From: Takakia lepidozioides
Lineage: Eukaryota > Streptophyta > Takakiopsida > Takakiales > Takakiaceae
Length of the DNA stretch: 64,000 nucleotides
Assembly: GCA_030704615.1 (NCBI GenBank)
Contig: CM060733.1
Span: forward strand, 37,634,001 to 37,698,000
Direction of reading: 5' to 3'
How positions within the stretch are numbered: position 1 is the first letter of the stretch; each line of letters opens with the position of its first letter. Positions 22,037 to 35,126 of this stretch are shown piece by piece. Both the position numbers and the translations under genes were made by a program. Under the pieces are notes generated by a model. It ran no database searches, was not told where the DNA came from, and was given only the letters and a program-made list of their open reading frames with translations.

Positions 22037-22929
22037 TGTGATCCCGCTCTAAGCAGCCTGATGCATCAGCACCATACCAACGCATCGTCTCTTCTACGAG
22101 AAGACGACATTTTGTGGGCTGTAGTGCTGATGCCCTTGCACTATCCTTCGGGATGGGTTATGTATGGATGGGTGTATCTCCGCGGATGAGTCGGGCATAA
22201 AATGAGTCGGGCATGATGATGTTCCAGAGAACGGATCAAGACAAGAAAAAGACAGAGAGATTGTAGCTCGACAGCGTCCACGTACTTAGAGAGAGATGGG
22301 TTGGTTTTCCGTGCCTTGGAAGACGCCCAGGTGCAGACTTGGACGATCACTCTTCTCAGACTGCCACAATTCTTCCATTGCCAACCATGTCTCATCCGGC
22401 AGCTAGAGCTTCACTGTAGATTTCACTACATGCAATTCCTCAGGCCGTGCTACACCACCATTGTGAAACGCATGTAGCAAATTCAAGGGGATATTACGGC
22501 TGTCAATTTGCAGGGGGGGCGTATCGTGGCAAGGATGAGCAGGAGATTGCATTCTCACACATGACGACCGTCTTTGCAACTGAGCTGGAGTAGTCAACAT
22601 GGGGGCTGAATTTTTTTCTCTGAGGCTATGTCCCAGAGACTTGACTGGCGTGGGGTGGTGATGCACACACTGGTGGATTCTTCTCTGTAACGTGATTCCA
22701 AGCACACATCTGTAGGCCGAACTGTGAGATGTGGCAATCACTTCGTGAGCTCATGTGCCCCTTTCTGGGTGTGATTAGTGCGTATAAAGCTTGAACGAAT
22801 TGAGTAGGACAAGGCTACATTGGTGTGTGTTCAGTCTGTGTGCCTGGAAGTCATGAAGAGAGCACTGCAGAGGGCCTCATGCCGCAAGACTATTGCGGTG
22901 ATGTCCCTGGTTAGTCACATGTGACGTTC
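22037..22929. promoter_or_regulatory. Divergent promoter region between PPR gene and CLC gene
   Basis: About 0.9 kb separates the proposed PPR start (22,036, minus) from the CLC ATG (22,930, plus). Frames within it are shadows without domain text. A 23-codon upstream ORF (ATG 22,853 to TGA at about 22,924) ends just before the CLC ATG. No convincing TATA box could be assigned by eye. Confidence 0.4.
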
Positions 22930-25900
22930 ATGGAGGGGAATGTGGTGCAGGCCACCGCAGGTTTATGGCCACAACACGTACTGGTGCCATGGACTTCTCA
23001 GGGGCATCCTCTGCGGAAGACAAGGTCCCTCAGGCCCCTTCTGGTCTTGCCCGAAGAGGGTTCAATCGGCTTGGGATCCCGTTCCTTGAGCATGGACGGG
23101 CATCACGGACTGAAGAGCCAAATTCAGGACAAGCCAAGCTTCTTGCATCTTCCGTTTTTGCATGGTGTTTGCCTGATGCGTCGGAAATATGCTCATCATA
23201 AGAGGTGCAGGCAATGGCGCAAACAAGGTTCCCACCTGGACCGTCCGTCTGTGAAGACACGGACTTTTGGAGAAAGAAGTGAGGGCGCCCGCTTGTATCA
23301 TGACAGGACGGATAAGCTGGTGTGGGTTAGCGAAGGAAGACGGATACTCGGAGCAGGGACAGACAACCATAGCTGGAGAGTCCGTTACCAAGAAGACGAG
23401 GGCGATGATAAAAATATAGAGGAGGAGAAAAGCTCTAGAGAGACGGATTCTAATGCACGCCGGAGTGTGGGGGAGTACGCTGCCAGCACTGCAATGGCAG
23501 TGAAGGAGTCACTGCCTCCAGAAGGCGTGATTGTCCTCCTGTCCTGTCTGGTGGGGCTTCTTACTGGCGGCAGCGTTGTCCTTTTCAATCTTGGGGTGAG
23601 TTGCATTCTTTTGTTTTATCTTTTGTACACAGTTGCTATAATTGTTGTGTGCAAAAGGGGAGTGAGAGGGGTGTCAGAGAGTTCCAATTCTTCTTTCTTT
23701 TCTTCTTTTTCTGTCTCTACTTGCTTCTTCAGCAATTTTGAGCTGGTGGTTTTGGACGTCATGGATTTGGCACATGGAGCTATGTGCACGATTGGTTGGT
23801 TCACTCTTATGCCTGGAAGGAACGGACAGTTGAGAAAGTGTGAGCCTTGTACACCCATGTCTGATATCCTCTTAATAACAAACAAATCTATCTTGACAAC
23901 AGTTATGCACAATAGAGTTGTGAATGTAACTCTTGCGAAACAGGAGCCCTGCAAGCTGACAGCTAAGTGATCCACGGGAAGGGAGAGACTCTTGTCCCTG
24001 GGTAATAAAGTGAGGAATGCCGTGGTTGGCAGGGGGACTGGTTGATTTCTGCTCAGAGCTAACAGTCATTTCTGACGTGAAATTCTCTTCTGAGTGTCCA
24101 AGTGCTTTGCACCCATCTGCGCCCTTGAATTCCTGAAGATCTGTTTCGTTTCTGTGGATGAGGTATGGTTTTGGATTTGCCAATGTAACAGCCACGGTGT
24201 TGGAGGAGAGATTTCAGCACTGGTGGATGTCAACAACTAGTTGTGAAATTCTCTCTGCAAATGGTGCTGGGAAGATTTCAGAGAGAAGAAGATTGTCACC
24301 ACAATAGTCCTATTGATTGACTTGTGAGAAGCATCTCCTGGGTAATAAAATGAGTAACTCTGACCACCAACCTTATTTTGTCTTGTATAAACATCCCTGT
24401 CTCCAATGACTGCACACAAGTCTTGCAGTTAAAATCTGCGTTTGAAGTTAGCAGCTTCTTGGTTTGGAATTATGATCTTCAAGCTTGTCCAACTTTGTGA
24501 TCCAGTAGGAAATTTTGTGCTTGTAGCCCTGGTGTTGTTGGCTTAGGTGCCTGAGGCATACTTGCTGTAGTAATTGCGGAAAGCTGGGGACAGGTGCATG
24601 CAATACATGATGAAGTGTGGGCTGGCATCCCCCAGAGTGGGGCAGCCTGGTTGCGCACACGGCCATTGCATGAGACTTGGGTCCGCCTTTTGGCAGTGCC
24701 AGTGGGTGGGGGTGCAGTGGTGGGTGTTCTCAAGACGCTATATCAGGCTTTGGATGAGTCAGGTAAAGACAAGGCTAGGCGCAGGGCCCGCCTTGGATGG
24801 GCAGATGTGAAAGGAGTAACCAGGGCAGTGCTTAAGGTGGTGGCTGCAGCTGTCACACTCGGCACTGGCAACTCGTTGGGTCCAGAAGGGCCAAGTGTAG
24901 AATTAGGGGCATCCATAGCCAATGGTGTAGGCACAGTGCTAAATAACAGCCGTGAACGCAAGCTTTCGCTGGTTGCTGCAGGTTCTGCAGCTGGTATCTC
25001 CTCAGGTCTGCACTGCACCTTTGAGTCATACCTTTGAGAAGCTCTTTGTTCTGTTTTGCACACGTCTGTTACTCTCTCTCTGGGCCTATGTACCAATGTG
25101 CTATTTGTGGCCATTTTCCCCATGCTTGGATGGTACAGAACAAGAGGGGAATGCATTTATTGACGGTTCCTGCACTTATTGGCTCTGACACAGCCTTGTA
25201 GCAGGGTCCCGGTGGGGTACTAACCTCCCTCAGGGTACCTGAGACTCAATCTGACTTTAGTATATTGAGTCATTATGTGACCAAACCAATTTTACTGGGA
25301 ATTGAGTGTTCACGTGTATGCTGGAATTGCCATTATGCAAAACAAAATGATTTGATTTTGCCCGTGCTGCTCTAACCTGCTAGGTGGTAACAGCGTGACA
25401 AATTTGAGTGTGATTGCAGTGCCAAATGACTTGTAAAGAGAAGGGACAGATAAAAAGGAGAGAGGATGATGATCATTCACTGTTTCCTGCAAATGTTAAG
25501 TATGACAGGCCCCTCTAGGGAGGAAACTCTAAAGAGTTGTACTGGGGCGGATAGGGTTCAATGCGGCTGTGGCAGGTTGCTTTTTTGCGGTGGAGTCAGT
25601 GTTGCGGCCCTCATCGGGTGACTCTTCATCACTGACAACAGCTATGGTGCTTCTGAGCTCCGTGCTGGCCAGTGTGCTGTCGCAAGCTGGCTTGGGATCT
25701 GACCCTGCATTCAAGATCCCTGCCTATGACTTCCGCTCCCCTGCCGGTATGTCTGATTGCGACAAACTTGCCGGTATGTCGATATGTGTTGTATAACATA
25801 GAGACACAAACATGCCAAGTTACTCAACTTTGGACCGCAGGTAGAGATGAGTGTAAGGGAATCTAATTGGCCTCACCTGTGTTGAAGCAGAGCTTCCACT

Positions 25901-27968
25901 ATATTTATTGCTTGGAGTCTTGTGCGGAGGGGTATCAATCGCTCTCATCAAGGGCAGTGCATATGCAACAACTATGTTTGAGTATGGACAGAAGATAACA
26001 GGAGCTCCCTCAGGCTTGCTGCCACCACTGGGAGGGCTGGGGGTGGGTCTAATAGCGCTGGTATACCCAGAGGTTCTTTACTGGGGCTTTGAGAATGTCG
26101 ATGTGTTGCTAGAGTCGCGACCGTGGGCGCGTGGCCCACCGGTAGAGCTGCTGTTGCAGCTGGTGGCTGCCAAGCTGGTAGCGACATCTCTGTGTCGTGG
26201 CTCTGGCCTGGTGGGAGGCATGTATGCACCGTCACTGTTCATAGGTGCAGCACTGGGGTCAGCATATGGGAAACTGGTGGGCTATCTGTTGAGACATGCA
26301 GATCCTATGTATCATCTCGATGCGCTTCAGTTAGCTGCCCCACAAGCCTATGCATTGGTACTGATTTCCAGCTTCTGTTCTCGTGTCTTCTTATTTTATC
26401 CCGTGAGTGGGAATTAGGTGCCCATCTCAACACATGCTGGTTGTTGCATTCAAAGACTGGCACTTGCTCGGATCAATGCTCTGTCTTGTTGGATTTGGAG
26501 GGTTCACACTTTACTTGGTGCTATCTGATCTCTCTATCACTTGCTGCATCATCCTCTCTAGCTTATCTGTAACGTGGCCGGTGCATGTATTTGTTGGTGT
26601 GATACAAGTAACTGATTGGGGAGGAGGGGGAGCAGGTGGGCATGGCAGCCATGTTGGCAGGAGTGTGCCAAGTGCCGTTGACTGCAGTGTTGCTTTTGTT
26701 CGAGCTCACCCGGGACTACCGCATCATTTTGCCACTCATGGCAGCTGTGAGCCTGTCTTCCTGGATTGCATCCTCACTAAATAGGCCAAAGAAGCGCATA
26801 GTGATGAAGTATGATGGAGCCCTGGCCTCTAGCTCCGTTGTAACTGTACCACAATCTGCCGGTGGTAATGATTTGTCACTCAATGCTACGTTGCTGACAA
26901 CACAAAGCGTGTTGAGCAATGGTGATGGATATGGGGGGTTACAAAGTGCAGGTGGTAGGCTACTGGACTTATCCCTGAGAGAGGGAAATGATATATGCAA
27001 TGTCGACGCCTCTCTTTGTTTGGCCAATCTAGAGATTAGTGAAGAGCAGTTAGCAGAGGTGATCCCCGTGGCAGTGGCAATGAGGACTAAGTTTGCAGTA
27101 GTAGCACCTGAAGCTTCTGTGCAAGAAGCCATGGAAGTCATGGCAGTGGAGAAGGAGTGGTGTGTACTGCTGCTGGACCCATATCGGCACCTTCAAGGCC
27201 TCCTGACACTGGCTGATATCCAGCTCGCTGCTGAGCATGCCACCACTACGGGCCTTCAGATGGAGGTCTTCCTTCCTCCCATGATTCTTGTTTTGGGTTC
27301 ATGTGCCGGAGGAAAGAGTATGCTCAAGTTCTGTGGATGTCTGGATTGAAGGAAGGGATATATATTGAGGAACGTTGTTGTGGCAGGTGGGAAGGAAGCC
27401 AGTTGCTACATTGTGTGACAGTAGGGGCCCGAAGCCAGTGGTAACGACCACAGCTGACATGAGCCTGAGAGCAGCACAGCGCCTCATGGTGGGCCGTGGC
27501 TTGCGCCAGATACCGGTGCTGGATGTGGGTAGGCAAGTCATTGGCCTTCTCGACAGGGACTCCATTGCACTTGCTTGCCGGTACCAATCTTTTTGGGATT
27601 ATTCTTTTCTATGCTGAGATATGGAGAGCTCAATCCTTCATGTTGGTGGGACTTTCCCCTTTTGCTTGATTTTTTGTAGGATACTCATAGTCAGCAGCTG
27701 TTGACATGCTAACCCCTGATAAGTAGCTTTTGTAGTATTTGCAGCTCTTCATTTGAGCACTTGTCTGCATATAAGAGAGATCATTGAAGGCAATGCATGT
27801 GGGCCAGTGTGGGACAGAACATTGCAATTCTGCATCAGGAGTGTTTTTTCGTCGAAGATAACTAATTCAATTGCTGATGTGGAGCTATGCAGGGCGGAGG
27901 CGACCAGGAGGTTGTTATGCCTCTCTTTATTGGGAACTGCTCTGGAAGAGGCCCAGGGGCCCCATTGA
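22930..27968 (+). CDS. Chloride channel/transporter, CLC-e/CLC-f type, with CBS pair
   Basis: Seven exons give one continuous frame of 878 residues: 22,930-23,595; 24,594-25,005; 25,555-25,746; 25,891-26,357; 26,636-27,265; 27,387-27,580; 27,893-27,968. All junctions have GT..AG and matching phases. The first 170 residues are basic and low in conserved text, consistent with an organellar transit peptide. The membrane core follows (VIVLLSCLVGLLTGGSVVLF; then GTGNSLGPEGPSVELGASIA with the gating glutamate near residue 320; SSGFNAAVAGCFFAVESVL; then GSGLVGGMYAPSLFIGAALG as the GxFxP-type motif). GVCQVPLTAVLLLFELTRDY and two C-terminal CBS domains (from about 27,050 on) complete the protein. Plant CLC-e acts at thylakoids and CLC-f at Golgi or plastid envelope; the motif wording fits that pair rather than CLC-a to -d/g. 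It would move chloride or other anions. No disruption seen. Confidence 0.93.
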
Positions 27969-29984
27969 CTCTGGGAGAACAGTAGGGTGAGACAATATCA
28001 GTAATGCATTGAGCATCCTGATTCATTATTCGGTTGTAGTTCAGGAGGTAGGAAGCCTCAGTGGCCAGCCTGCTGTATCTTCCAATTTTATCTTGCAGTG
28101 GTGAGATGCTATGTTTCCATCTATCTTTCTAATTCGCTATCAGGCATTCATTACTGTTGATGTTGCTTACAGTTGTCAAGCTCAACTAGTGCAAGTGGAC
28201 AATTTTCTGACATTGGGAGTAGCACCCATCTACCCTGGTAAAGCTTCTTTTCCACGATTCTAGCAGTATGTCATGAAGATGTGGAGAGAGTTTCAGTAAG
28301 CTGTCTGTGGTTGAGATGTTCCTCCAAAGCACACCTGACCCAGTGTTGATTCTGAGTTGTGCAGGGCACCTACAGACAATTCTGTACACGTGGATGCATT
28401 CTTCCTGAGTATGTTCCAGTAATTGATCTCTCCCCCAAAAGCTTACGTACTTGCATTTTTGCCTTCATCCATCCACTTCTGAATGAGGAAGGTTTTCGTC
28501 AGTGATTGTGTACTTCAAATTATCTGTCCACAATGCATGAGCTCAGCTGCATGCTCTAAATTGGGCAAGAATGATGTGCGGATCCATATACGTCATCAAT
28601 GAAGTTGGTGAGGGTCTGGTAAAAGCAGCTACAAATTTCCCTTGGAACAGAGAAGACCTACTATCTTGTGGGAATATTGTAGGATTGGTGCTCATCTGCA
28701 GAATGTGATAAATTCATGCTACTTACAATTCTCATGATGGTATTCTCCAGTGAAGTTTTTCAAGCTGAGTATTGATGATGGCAGAGTGTTAGTGAATCCT
28801 GAGTACCAGCTCACCGTTTGACTTCAGTACAGGGATTCACTGAGGGACTAAAGGCTTGCAAAAAGTGAGGCTTATTTTCTAACATGTTAACAACTACATT
28901 TTGTGGTGGAACGCAAACGAACCACCTAGACACTGCAACAGTGCAGGAAATCTACAACAGGTGCAATCATCTTGTAGCTATCCACCAACCTGAACCTGGA
29001 CGAAGGTCTTGTACAGAACAAGGTTACAATGCCTTGGTTCTCGCCTCCTGCCCAGCATATGGCCTCATGTTTGTCCATCCTAATTGAAGCAAGGCAGTCA
29101 CATTTGACACTCTCCTCCCTTCGATCCAACAGCTTGAGAAAGACCAGTTTGAGCCTACTAGAGCCACAGCATGGGGGCACAAGGCTTTGTTTCACTCTCA
29201 TTTTGTAACCCTGATGCCATCTCAGGCTGATGAGCAGACGTCCGCAGAAGCTGCCAAAGTTGTGACTGTAGCATCTGCTCCACAGCCAATCATGTCTGCA
29301 CACACTCCATGCAAAGGCTGTCAACGCAAAATATATCAGAAGTGCAGCTATCTTTCTCGACCTCAGCAGTTATCCATTGCAGTATCTGACGGGTCAGATC
29401 ACTTGTCGGCGACGGTGGAAGACTCTTCTCCATAAAAGAGGCCTCCGATTCGTGTGGACACAGAGCGCGCATAAAGCTGAGTGTGGACTTATCTCCCGGA
29501 TCTCGAGAATAAAACGAAAAAGGATATTTTGTGCTGCCTCACTGCATCCAGTCATTGCGTGGCTGCTTCAGTTGTGGATGCCGTCAACTACAATACTTGT
29601 GCAGTGGAATTTGAACTGTTGCCCCTTTCTCTGAAGAGATATCTTCGGTTTCTTGTCAATCTAGTTGCAAATTTGGATTTGCCCGCTCTCACGTTCTCTC
29701 TTTTCAATCAGTATTGACGTCGTCGGTGGAATCTGGACCATAGCTCCTCTCTGTTTCTGCCTGTCGATCTTCCTCTCTCCAAGTTTCTTTCTTTCGTACC
29801 GTCAGCGATGCGGGATTGTAAAGCAATGAAATGACTGTTTAATTACTGTTGCTCTTAGTATTCTGAAATGTGCTAGTATTAACGCATTGAGCTCGTCATT
29901 GCATTGCAAGAAAGAGGCGGTAAATCAGCTCTGGATGGCCTCCTTCTGCACCTAGTAAGGAAAGCTCTCTCTGCACCAATTCTT
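27969..29984. other. Intergenic region between CLC and phosphatase genes
   Basis: This stretch probably holds the CLC 3' UTR and the next gene's promoter and 5' UTR. A minus-strand frame around 28,926-29,324 has no recognisable domain. No repeat or RNA gene noticed. Confidence 0.4.
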
Positions 29985-32900
29985 ATGACTACTTTGTCAG
30001 GAAACGCTTCAATGGCAACTAACTACGGTGCTAATCTTTCCAGAAATTTTGTCCTTTCATCAAGATTCAGCACTGGTTTGGCAGGAAGTACTTTCATAGC
30101 TGCTAAACCAAGCTCAAATCTGTGGGGAGTTTCCCTGAGAGTACAACGTGGCAAGAACCAAGCTGAAGATGTGATGGGAAAGAGATACAACTCATGGAGA
30201 ACGAGCGTCCCTGCTGATCTTGAAGAGGCATCAGTGGTGAATGTCCGTGCAAGTGGTGAATCGTTTCGTAAGTAGTTGCTTGCTTTTTTCCCCTACTCCT
30301 TTGAAATATCCTTACGGTTCATCTCTCTCTCGCACACACAGAATCTGTGAAACAATTCCGATGCACACGTCCCCGGCATTCGCAGTGATAGCATTCACCA
30401 CACTGCTAATTGCAGCTATTTGCAAATCTTACCCTTGTGGGATGTGATTGCGCTGGCCCCTGACCAGCATTTCGGCTGCCATCCCTCATAGCCGGCAAAG
30501 ACCGTGCCACGGTAGCATGACTGAGCTGCTCACACCATTCTGCAATGGGCTTCTATTTCCCTGCCGGGCAACTGTCGTTTAAACTGAGAATTGGAATTTC
30601 GCACAGGAAAATGAGATGGAGACGGACAATTCAACATCGAAAGACACGGAATTGATAGCATCACGATATCTGATCTCCTCACTTTCTGACAAACAGGAAC
30701 GACAAAGGACCTCGTCATAAATGGGAATGGAGCAGCCACAAGCACGGCAACGCTATTAGCAGAGCGCAGCCCTAGCCCAGTCACAGGCGGGGCATATGAT
30801 TTCCGACGGGCAACTGAACCTCTAACAGCTAGGCCCCTACCAGCAGCCAAGAAGGTGGTGCTTGTGAGGCATGGATTGAGCTCTTGGAATGAAGAAGAAC
30901 GTGTGCAGGTTTTTTCCGAGATCTTGTCCTCTTCTAGTGTTTCTATTCACAAGTAGAGTACGGATTGACACCTATGTCCATGTCTCTTCATGCTTTTTTC
31001 AATGTGGAACTGTCATGGACTTCTTTAAGGTGTAGCTTATCATCCACATTTGGGAGCTGCATAAGTTAACATCGTCTAACAAGCACACAGACCTGGAGAG
31101 TTAGATTGGAAGCCAGCAGTACAACTCTGGAGTGTATCATTCCTAAATTCCCTCAAGCTGCGAAAGCATGAACTAACATACTTAAAGTACAATTCAGAAA
31201 GTTTAAGAGGGCTGGTGCTGTAATTGATCAAAGAAATATTTCACAATTACAACAAAGTTGCATGATTGTCCTGGGGAGTCCAGAACATTTCGGGAATGTT
31301 TGAAGTGTTCTTAAAGTCCGCATCTATATAAGTTACCTGCGTATCATTATACACGGATAAATATGTTGAGGTGATCAGCTTTAACTACAGCATTGACGAT
31401 AAAATGTAGACATCTCTGGTAGTGGAAGTACCTCTTGAGCAGTAAGGCTGTTTTGTTGGTCATCCAAGATAATATCCTGCTGGCAGCGAATTTGACACTT
31501 TTTGGGGAATTAACCTTGCATGTGTTGAGGGTCAAGTAGGTTCTGTCCCCTTTAATAGTTGCTTCAGGCGTAAGTGCTCACCTGGGTGTGGTTTGCCTCT
31601 CTTGTTGACCCAGAAAACATTTTGTGTTCACTCGCCACATGTACTGATTTAGACAGTCAGCCTTGGCGGATGGTAACGCACATCCTTGTGTAGATTTTAC
31701 GAGGAGTCTTGTGACTTGAAGGTGCCAGTGGATTGAGGCCCTAGTGTCTGATTAGGATGCATGCCTCTTCCTCTCACATCTAATGTGGGAAAATACCTAT
31801 CGTCACCTTTGCAGGGAAGCTCAGATTTGTCAGTGCTTTCAGAGAAGGGACGAGATCAAGCACTACGAGTCCGGGAGAGTCTTGCCCATTTGAAGTTTGA
31901 TCAGTGTTTTGCAAGCCCTATTTCCCGAGCAAAGGTAGAAGGATGTACTTATAGCCCTGCTCTTTTGCTTCTTGGTGTCTCTCACTGTCTGTTTGCTGTT
32001 TCTTCCTTTTAGAGCTTACTATGCATGGCAACCACAGTAGTGGCTGGTGAAGTCAAGACTAGCTGCTTCTAAGCCTCACCTGTTGTTATGTATTGCCATC
32101 ATTTATGTCCCATTTGAACTGCATTCGTGCACATTTATGTGATTTGTTTGCATGAACCCATCAAGCATGGACCTGTTGACTTTATCAGAAGTTGCCAACT
32201 TAATAATAGTGGCCTCAAATTTTACACAGACAAGCGCAGAGCTTATTTGGGAGGGGAAGACAGAGCCCATTGTATATCTAGACACATTGAGGGAGGCCAA
32301 CCTTCTTTTCCTGGAGGGCATGCGGAACAGTGAGTTTCTCATCTTCCTACTCCAGTGCATTAGTGACAAAACTAAAGAATGCTATGAAGATTCTGTTGAA
32401 ACTATGAGCAGAAAAAGACCAGCATTGTGTGCAGTGTTGCAGGGAGTCGAGATTTTCCCATAAGAAGGCCTGGGGTAGTCACTGTGTTATTATAGCCTAA
32501 ACCAGTTTTTTGCCGCGTTTTTAACGTATTCATCATTGCCTGTGGCATCGCCTGTGGGGCCAGAAAATGGATTTGCCTGCCCTTTTCCTGAGGAGATGTT
32601 TGGATTGATACCTTCCCAGACAGTGATTCAAGCTGTGTCACCTAATTTGAAATTAACAGAGGTCTATCCAGTAGATTTCAAACCCCCACCAGCTTGGTCA
32701 TCGGTTCATCTGAGTAGCTTGTTCTTTTGGAGTGTAGGCAGCTATCAAAGCTCTTCAACCTGTGATGAATTGTTTCACAGCACAAGGGGCAACGTAAACC
32801 AAATTCTCTGCTTCCCTGTCTGGCAAGTGAAGAAAGTGTCAAACCTGCCTATATTCAAACCTGGCCTCTCCTTTCTGGGGTGATTTTCATCCCAAGCTTA

Positions 32901-34045
32901 GCTTAGTTAATGACTTTGCTGTCGTCGACTTAAAAGCATCCAATGAGAGGTATGAAAGTGTACTCCTGTTTCTTAAGACCATAGCCTCTGGGACTCCACT
33001 ATAGTTGCATGTATTTTTGTTCCCATGGAAAGCTTGACTTAAATCACCTGGCAGAAAGAGTCAAAGTCATGTCTTGGAATGTTTCCATTCTCCAGGATGA
33101 ATAACCCCTCAACATTTCAAAGAAGGCGGGAATATTGCTAATGCACTCTTGAAAGCAGTTTTTTGAGGCCAAGAGTTGTGCATTGTTTGTAATGGTGTCT
33201 GCGGGGGAGGTGTGACACCAACCAGACAAGCCATTTCTGGATAGTCATGCGGTGGAGATAAATCATGTGTTTGCCGACTTACACAATTATTGATTTGTCA
33301 TGGCAGTTGATGCCAAGCAGCAATATCCAGAGCTTTTCAAGGCATGGAGGGAAGAACCACAGAGTTTTCATGTAGATGGTGTGTATCCCATTGTTGAGCT
33401 GTGGGCAAAGGCAAGGAAAGCATGGGAGGAAATCTTGTCGGCACAAGTAAGTCGATTTTAGCAAAGCCCACGTGCTGTGACCTGAAGTTTGATGTGACTG
33501 TGAGTTTCACAATAGTTCTCTGATATCCTTGGATTCTATTACATGATTTTGGACCAGCTTATATGGATGGTAAATTTTACACTCACAAATAGCACCTCCA
33601 ACCACAACTTTCTTGTGCATGTGGTGTAGGGTGAGCTGGTGCTGGTAGTAACACATAAATCAATTTTGCGTGCCCTCCTCTGCACGGCCCTGGGCATGGG
33701 CCCAGACAGGTACTCTCAACAACATTACTGACCTTTAGCAGTAGGCAATGAATGTTTGTTGTGCAAGACTTCAGCCCCCAAAAGAACCGTTCAATGGGAG
33801 CTTCATATCCGAGCTTTTGTCACTAATCTAATTGAGTGAAAAAGTAGAGGACATTATAATCTCTCTTTCATCGAGAGGTGAAATGCTATGCACCTTTTGA
33901 CACACATTGGGTTGGCAGGTTTCGAGCAATTGATGTAAATAATGCAGCTGTGTCAGTTTTCACAGTAAACGTGCGTGGCGAGCCGATGCTTCAGAGTCTA
34001 AATATGACAGCACACTTGCATGCGGATGATGTGCACTATTATTAA
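29985..34045 (+). CDS. Plastid-type histidine phosphatase (2-carboxyarabinitol-1-phosphatase-like)
   Basis: Seven exons join in phase to 353 residues: 29,985-30,267; 30,697-30,908; 31,815-31,934; 32,230-32,329; 33,307-33,446; 33,630-33,709; 33,919-34,045. The first 90 residues are Ser/Ala/Arg-rich, like a chloroplast transit peptide. The core has the phosphoglycerate-mutase-like signature VVLVRHGLSSWNEEERVQG (catalytic RHG), FASPISRAK, the acidic LREANLLFLEG and the second histidine in LVVTHKSILRALLCTALGMG. The text is closest, from memory, to the plant protein annotated as 2-carboxy-D-arabinitol-1-phosphatase, which removes an inhibitory phosphate from a Rubisco inhibitor; substrate assignment is uncertain. 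The Arabidopsis relative I recall has a second, degenerate phosphatase half; this gene ends after the first half (…TAHLHADDVHYY). A shorter plant paralogue family is the alternative. Confidence 0.9.
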
Positions 34046-34921
34046 GATGGCTCAGAACTATCAATCACCGGGGCCCTATTTCCTGATTGGAGGGCTCCCT
34101 ATATGTATATACCAGTGGAATCTTCCTCTGTTTTATGGTGGAGTGCTGAGCATTCGAACTCATGGTTGAAGGTGCATGTAAACCTCAGTCCAAAATACAT
34201 GGTGGTTTTCTGTAGTTCTCTATGGTAAACTCCGTTTTAAATGAGTTTAGCTAGAGATATCCAATTTTCTGGTTAGGTAGCTGCCCTGTGAATCCCAAAT
34301 CCATCAGAGCAGTTGGGGATTGCATTGACAAGTAACTCTCACAATTTAAAGTTGCTTATGCCTACGACCAGGTTTGGCATTCTATGTTGTGTGCCTAAGT
34401 GTATCGATTCTGGCAGTTATAGTGTCAACTCTCTGGGGGAAGGGTTTAATAGAGCTTGAATCAAACATATCCGATATCTCAGTAAGTTTTGAAGTATGAG
34501 ATCTCTCAAGCACAATCTAGCTCTCTTCTAGGTACATTAAGTGATGAATGCGCACACATCACTCGTAGGATGCAGTGAAGGCCTGTTGTTTCTAAGGATT
34601 GGCACCCATATGCTAGTCTTGGAAAATGATTAGCAGTATTGCATTGGCATGGAGGCAGCATATCTCCTGGAGATGGGAAGGATTTTTGGGATCTGTCTTG
34701 AATGGTCGTAATAGTGAAGATAGGTGAGGGAAAAACTTCAATAACTTAGCTCAGTAGAAAACAAGGAAGATGGGGTGGGCTTCCAACTACATACCAGCCC
34801 CGACACAGCCAGAAAACTACATTTTAACTGAGATATTCTCGAGTGGCAACCCTCTTGGAATTGTGGATGTGCTGCAAGGTATGTTCTGATTCTTGTAATG
34901 GTGACCACTCTGTAAAGAGGA

Positions 34922-34982
34922 GGTCAGAGAGAGAGAGAGAGAGAGAGAGAGTGTGTGTGTGTGTGTGTGCGTGCGCGCGCAG
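34922..34982. repeat. Compound (GA)n(GT)n(GC)n microsatellite
   Basis: A GA run passes into GT and then GC dinucleotides, about 60 bp of alternating purine/pyrimidine sequence. The GT/GC part has Z-DNA-forming potential. It lies directly before the first copy of the 46-bp duplication. Confidence 0.85.
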
Positions 34983-34988
34983 GTAACA

Positions 34989-35126
34989 TGCTTGGTGGGG
35001 GCCTTATTGCGATCGAGTCAATAATGTCAAGGTACATTTTGAAGTACAATCAAAAGTACTCAATAAAATCTAGGATGATGCTTGGTGGGGGCCTTATTGC
35101 GATCGAGTCAATAATGTCAAGGTACA
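34989..35126 (+). repeat. 46-bp perfect direct repeat
   Basis: A 46-base segment starting ATGCTTGGTGGGGGCCTTAT and ending TCAAGGTAC occurs at about 34,989-35,034 and again at about 35,081-35,126, separated by some 46 bp of unrelated DNA. The copies look identical, so the duplication is recent or maintained. No coding role is apparent. Confidence 0.85.

Noticed and set aside
22141-22741. Minus-strand frames of 84 and 112 codons upstream of the CLC gene
   Set aside because: Low-complexity His/Pro text, no match to any family I know, and located in the divergent promoter.
28926-29324. Minus-strand frame of 132 codons
   Set aside because: Cys/Arg-rich without domain text; lies in intergenic DNA between two complete genes, so probably a chance ORF.
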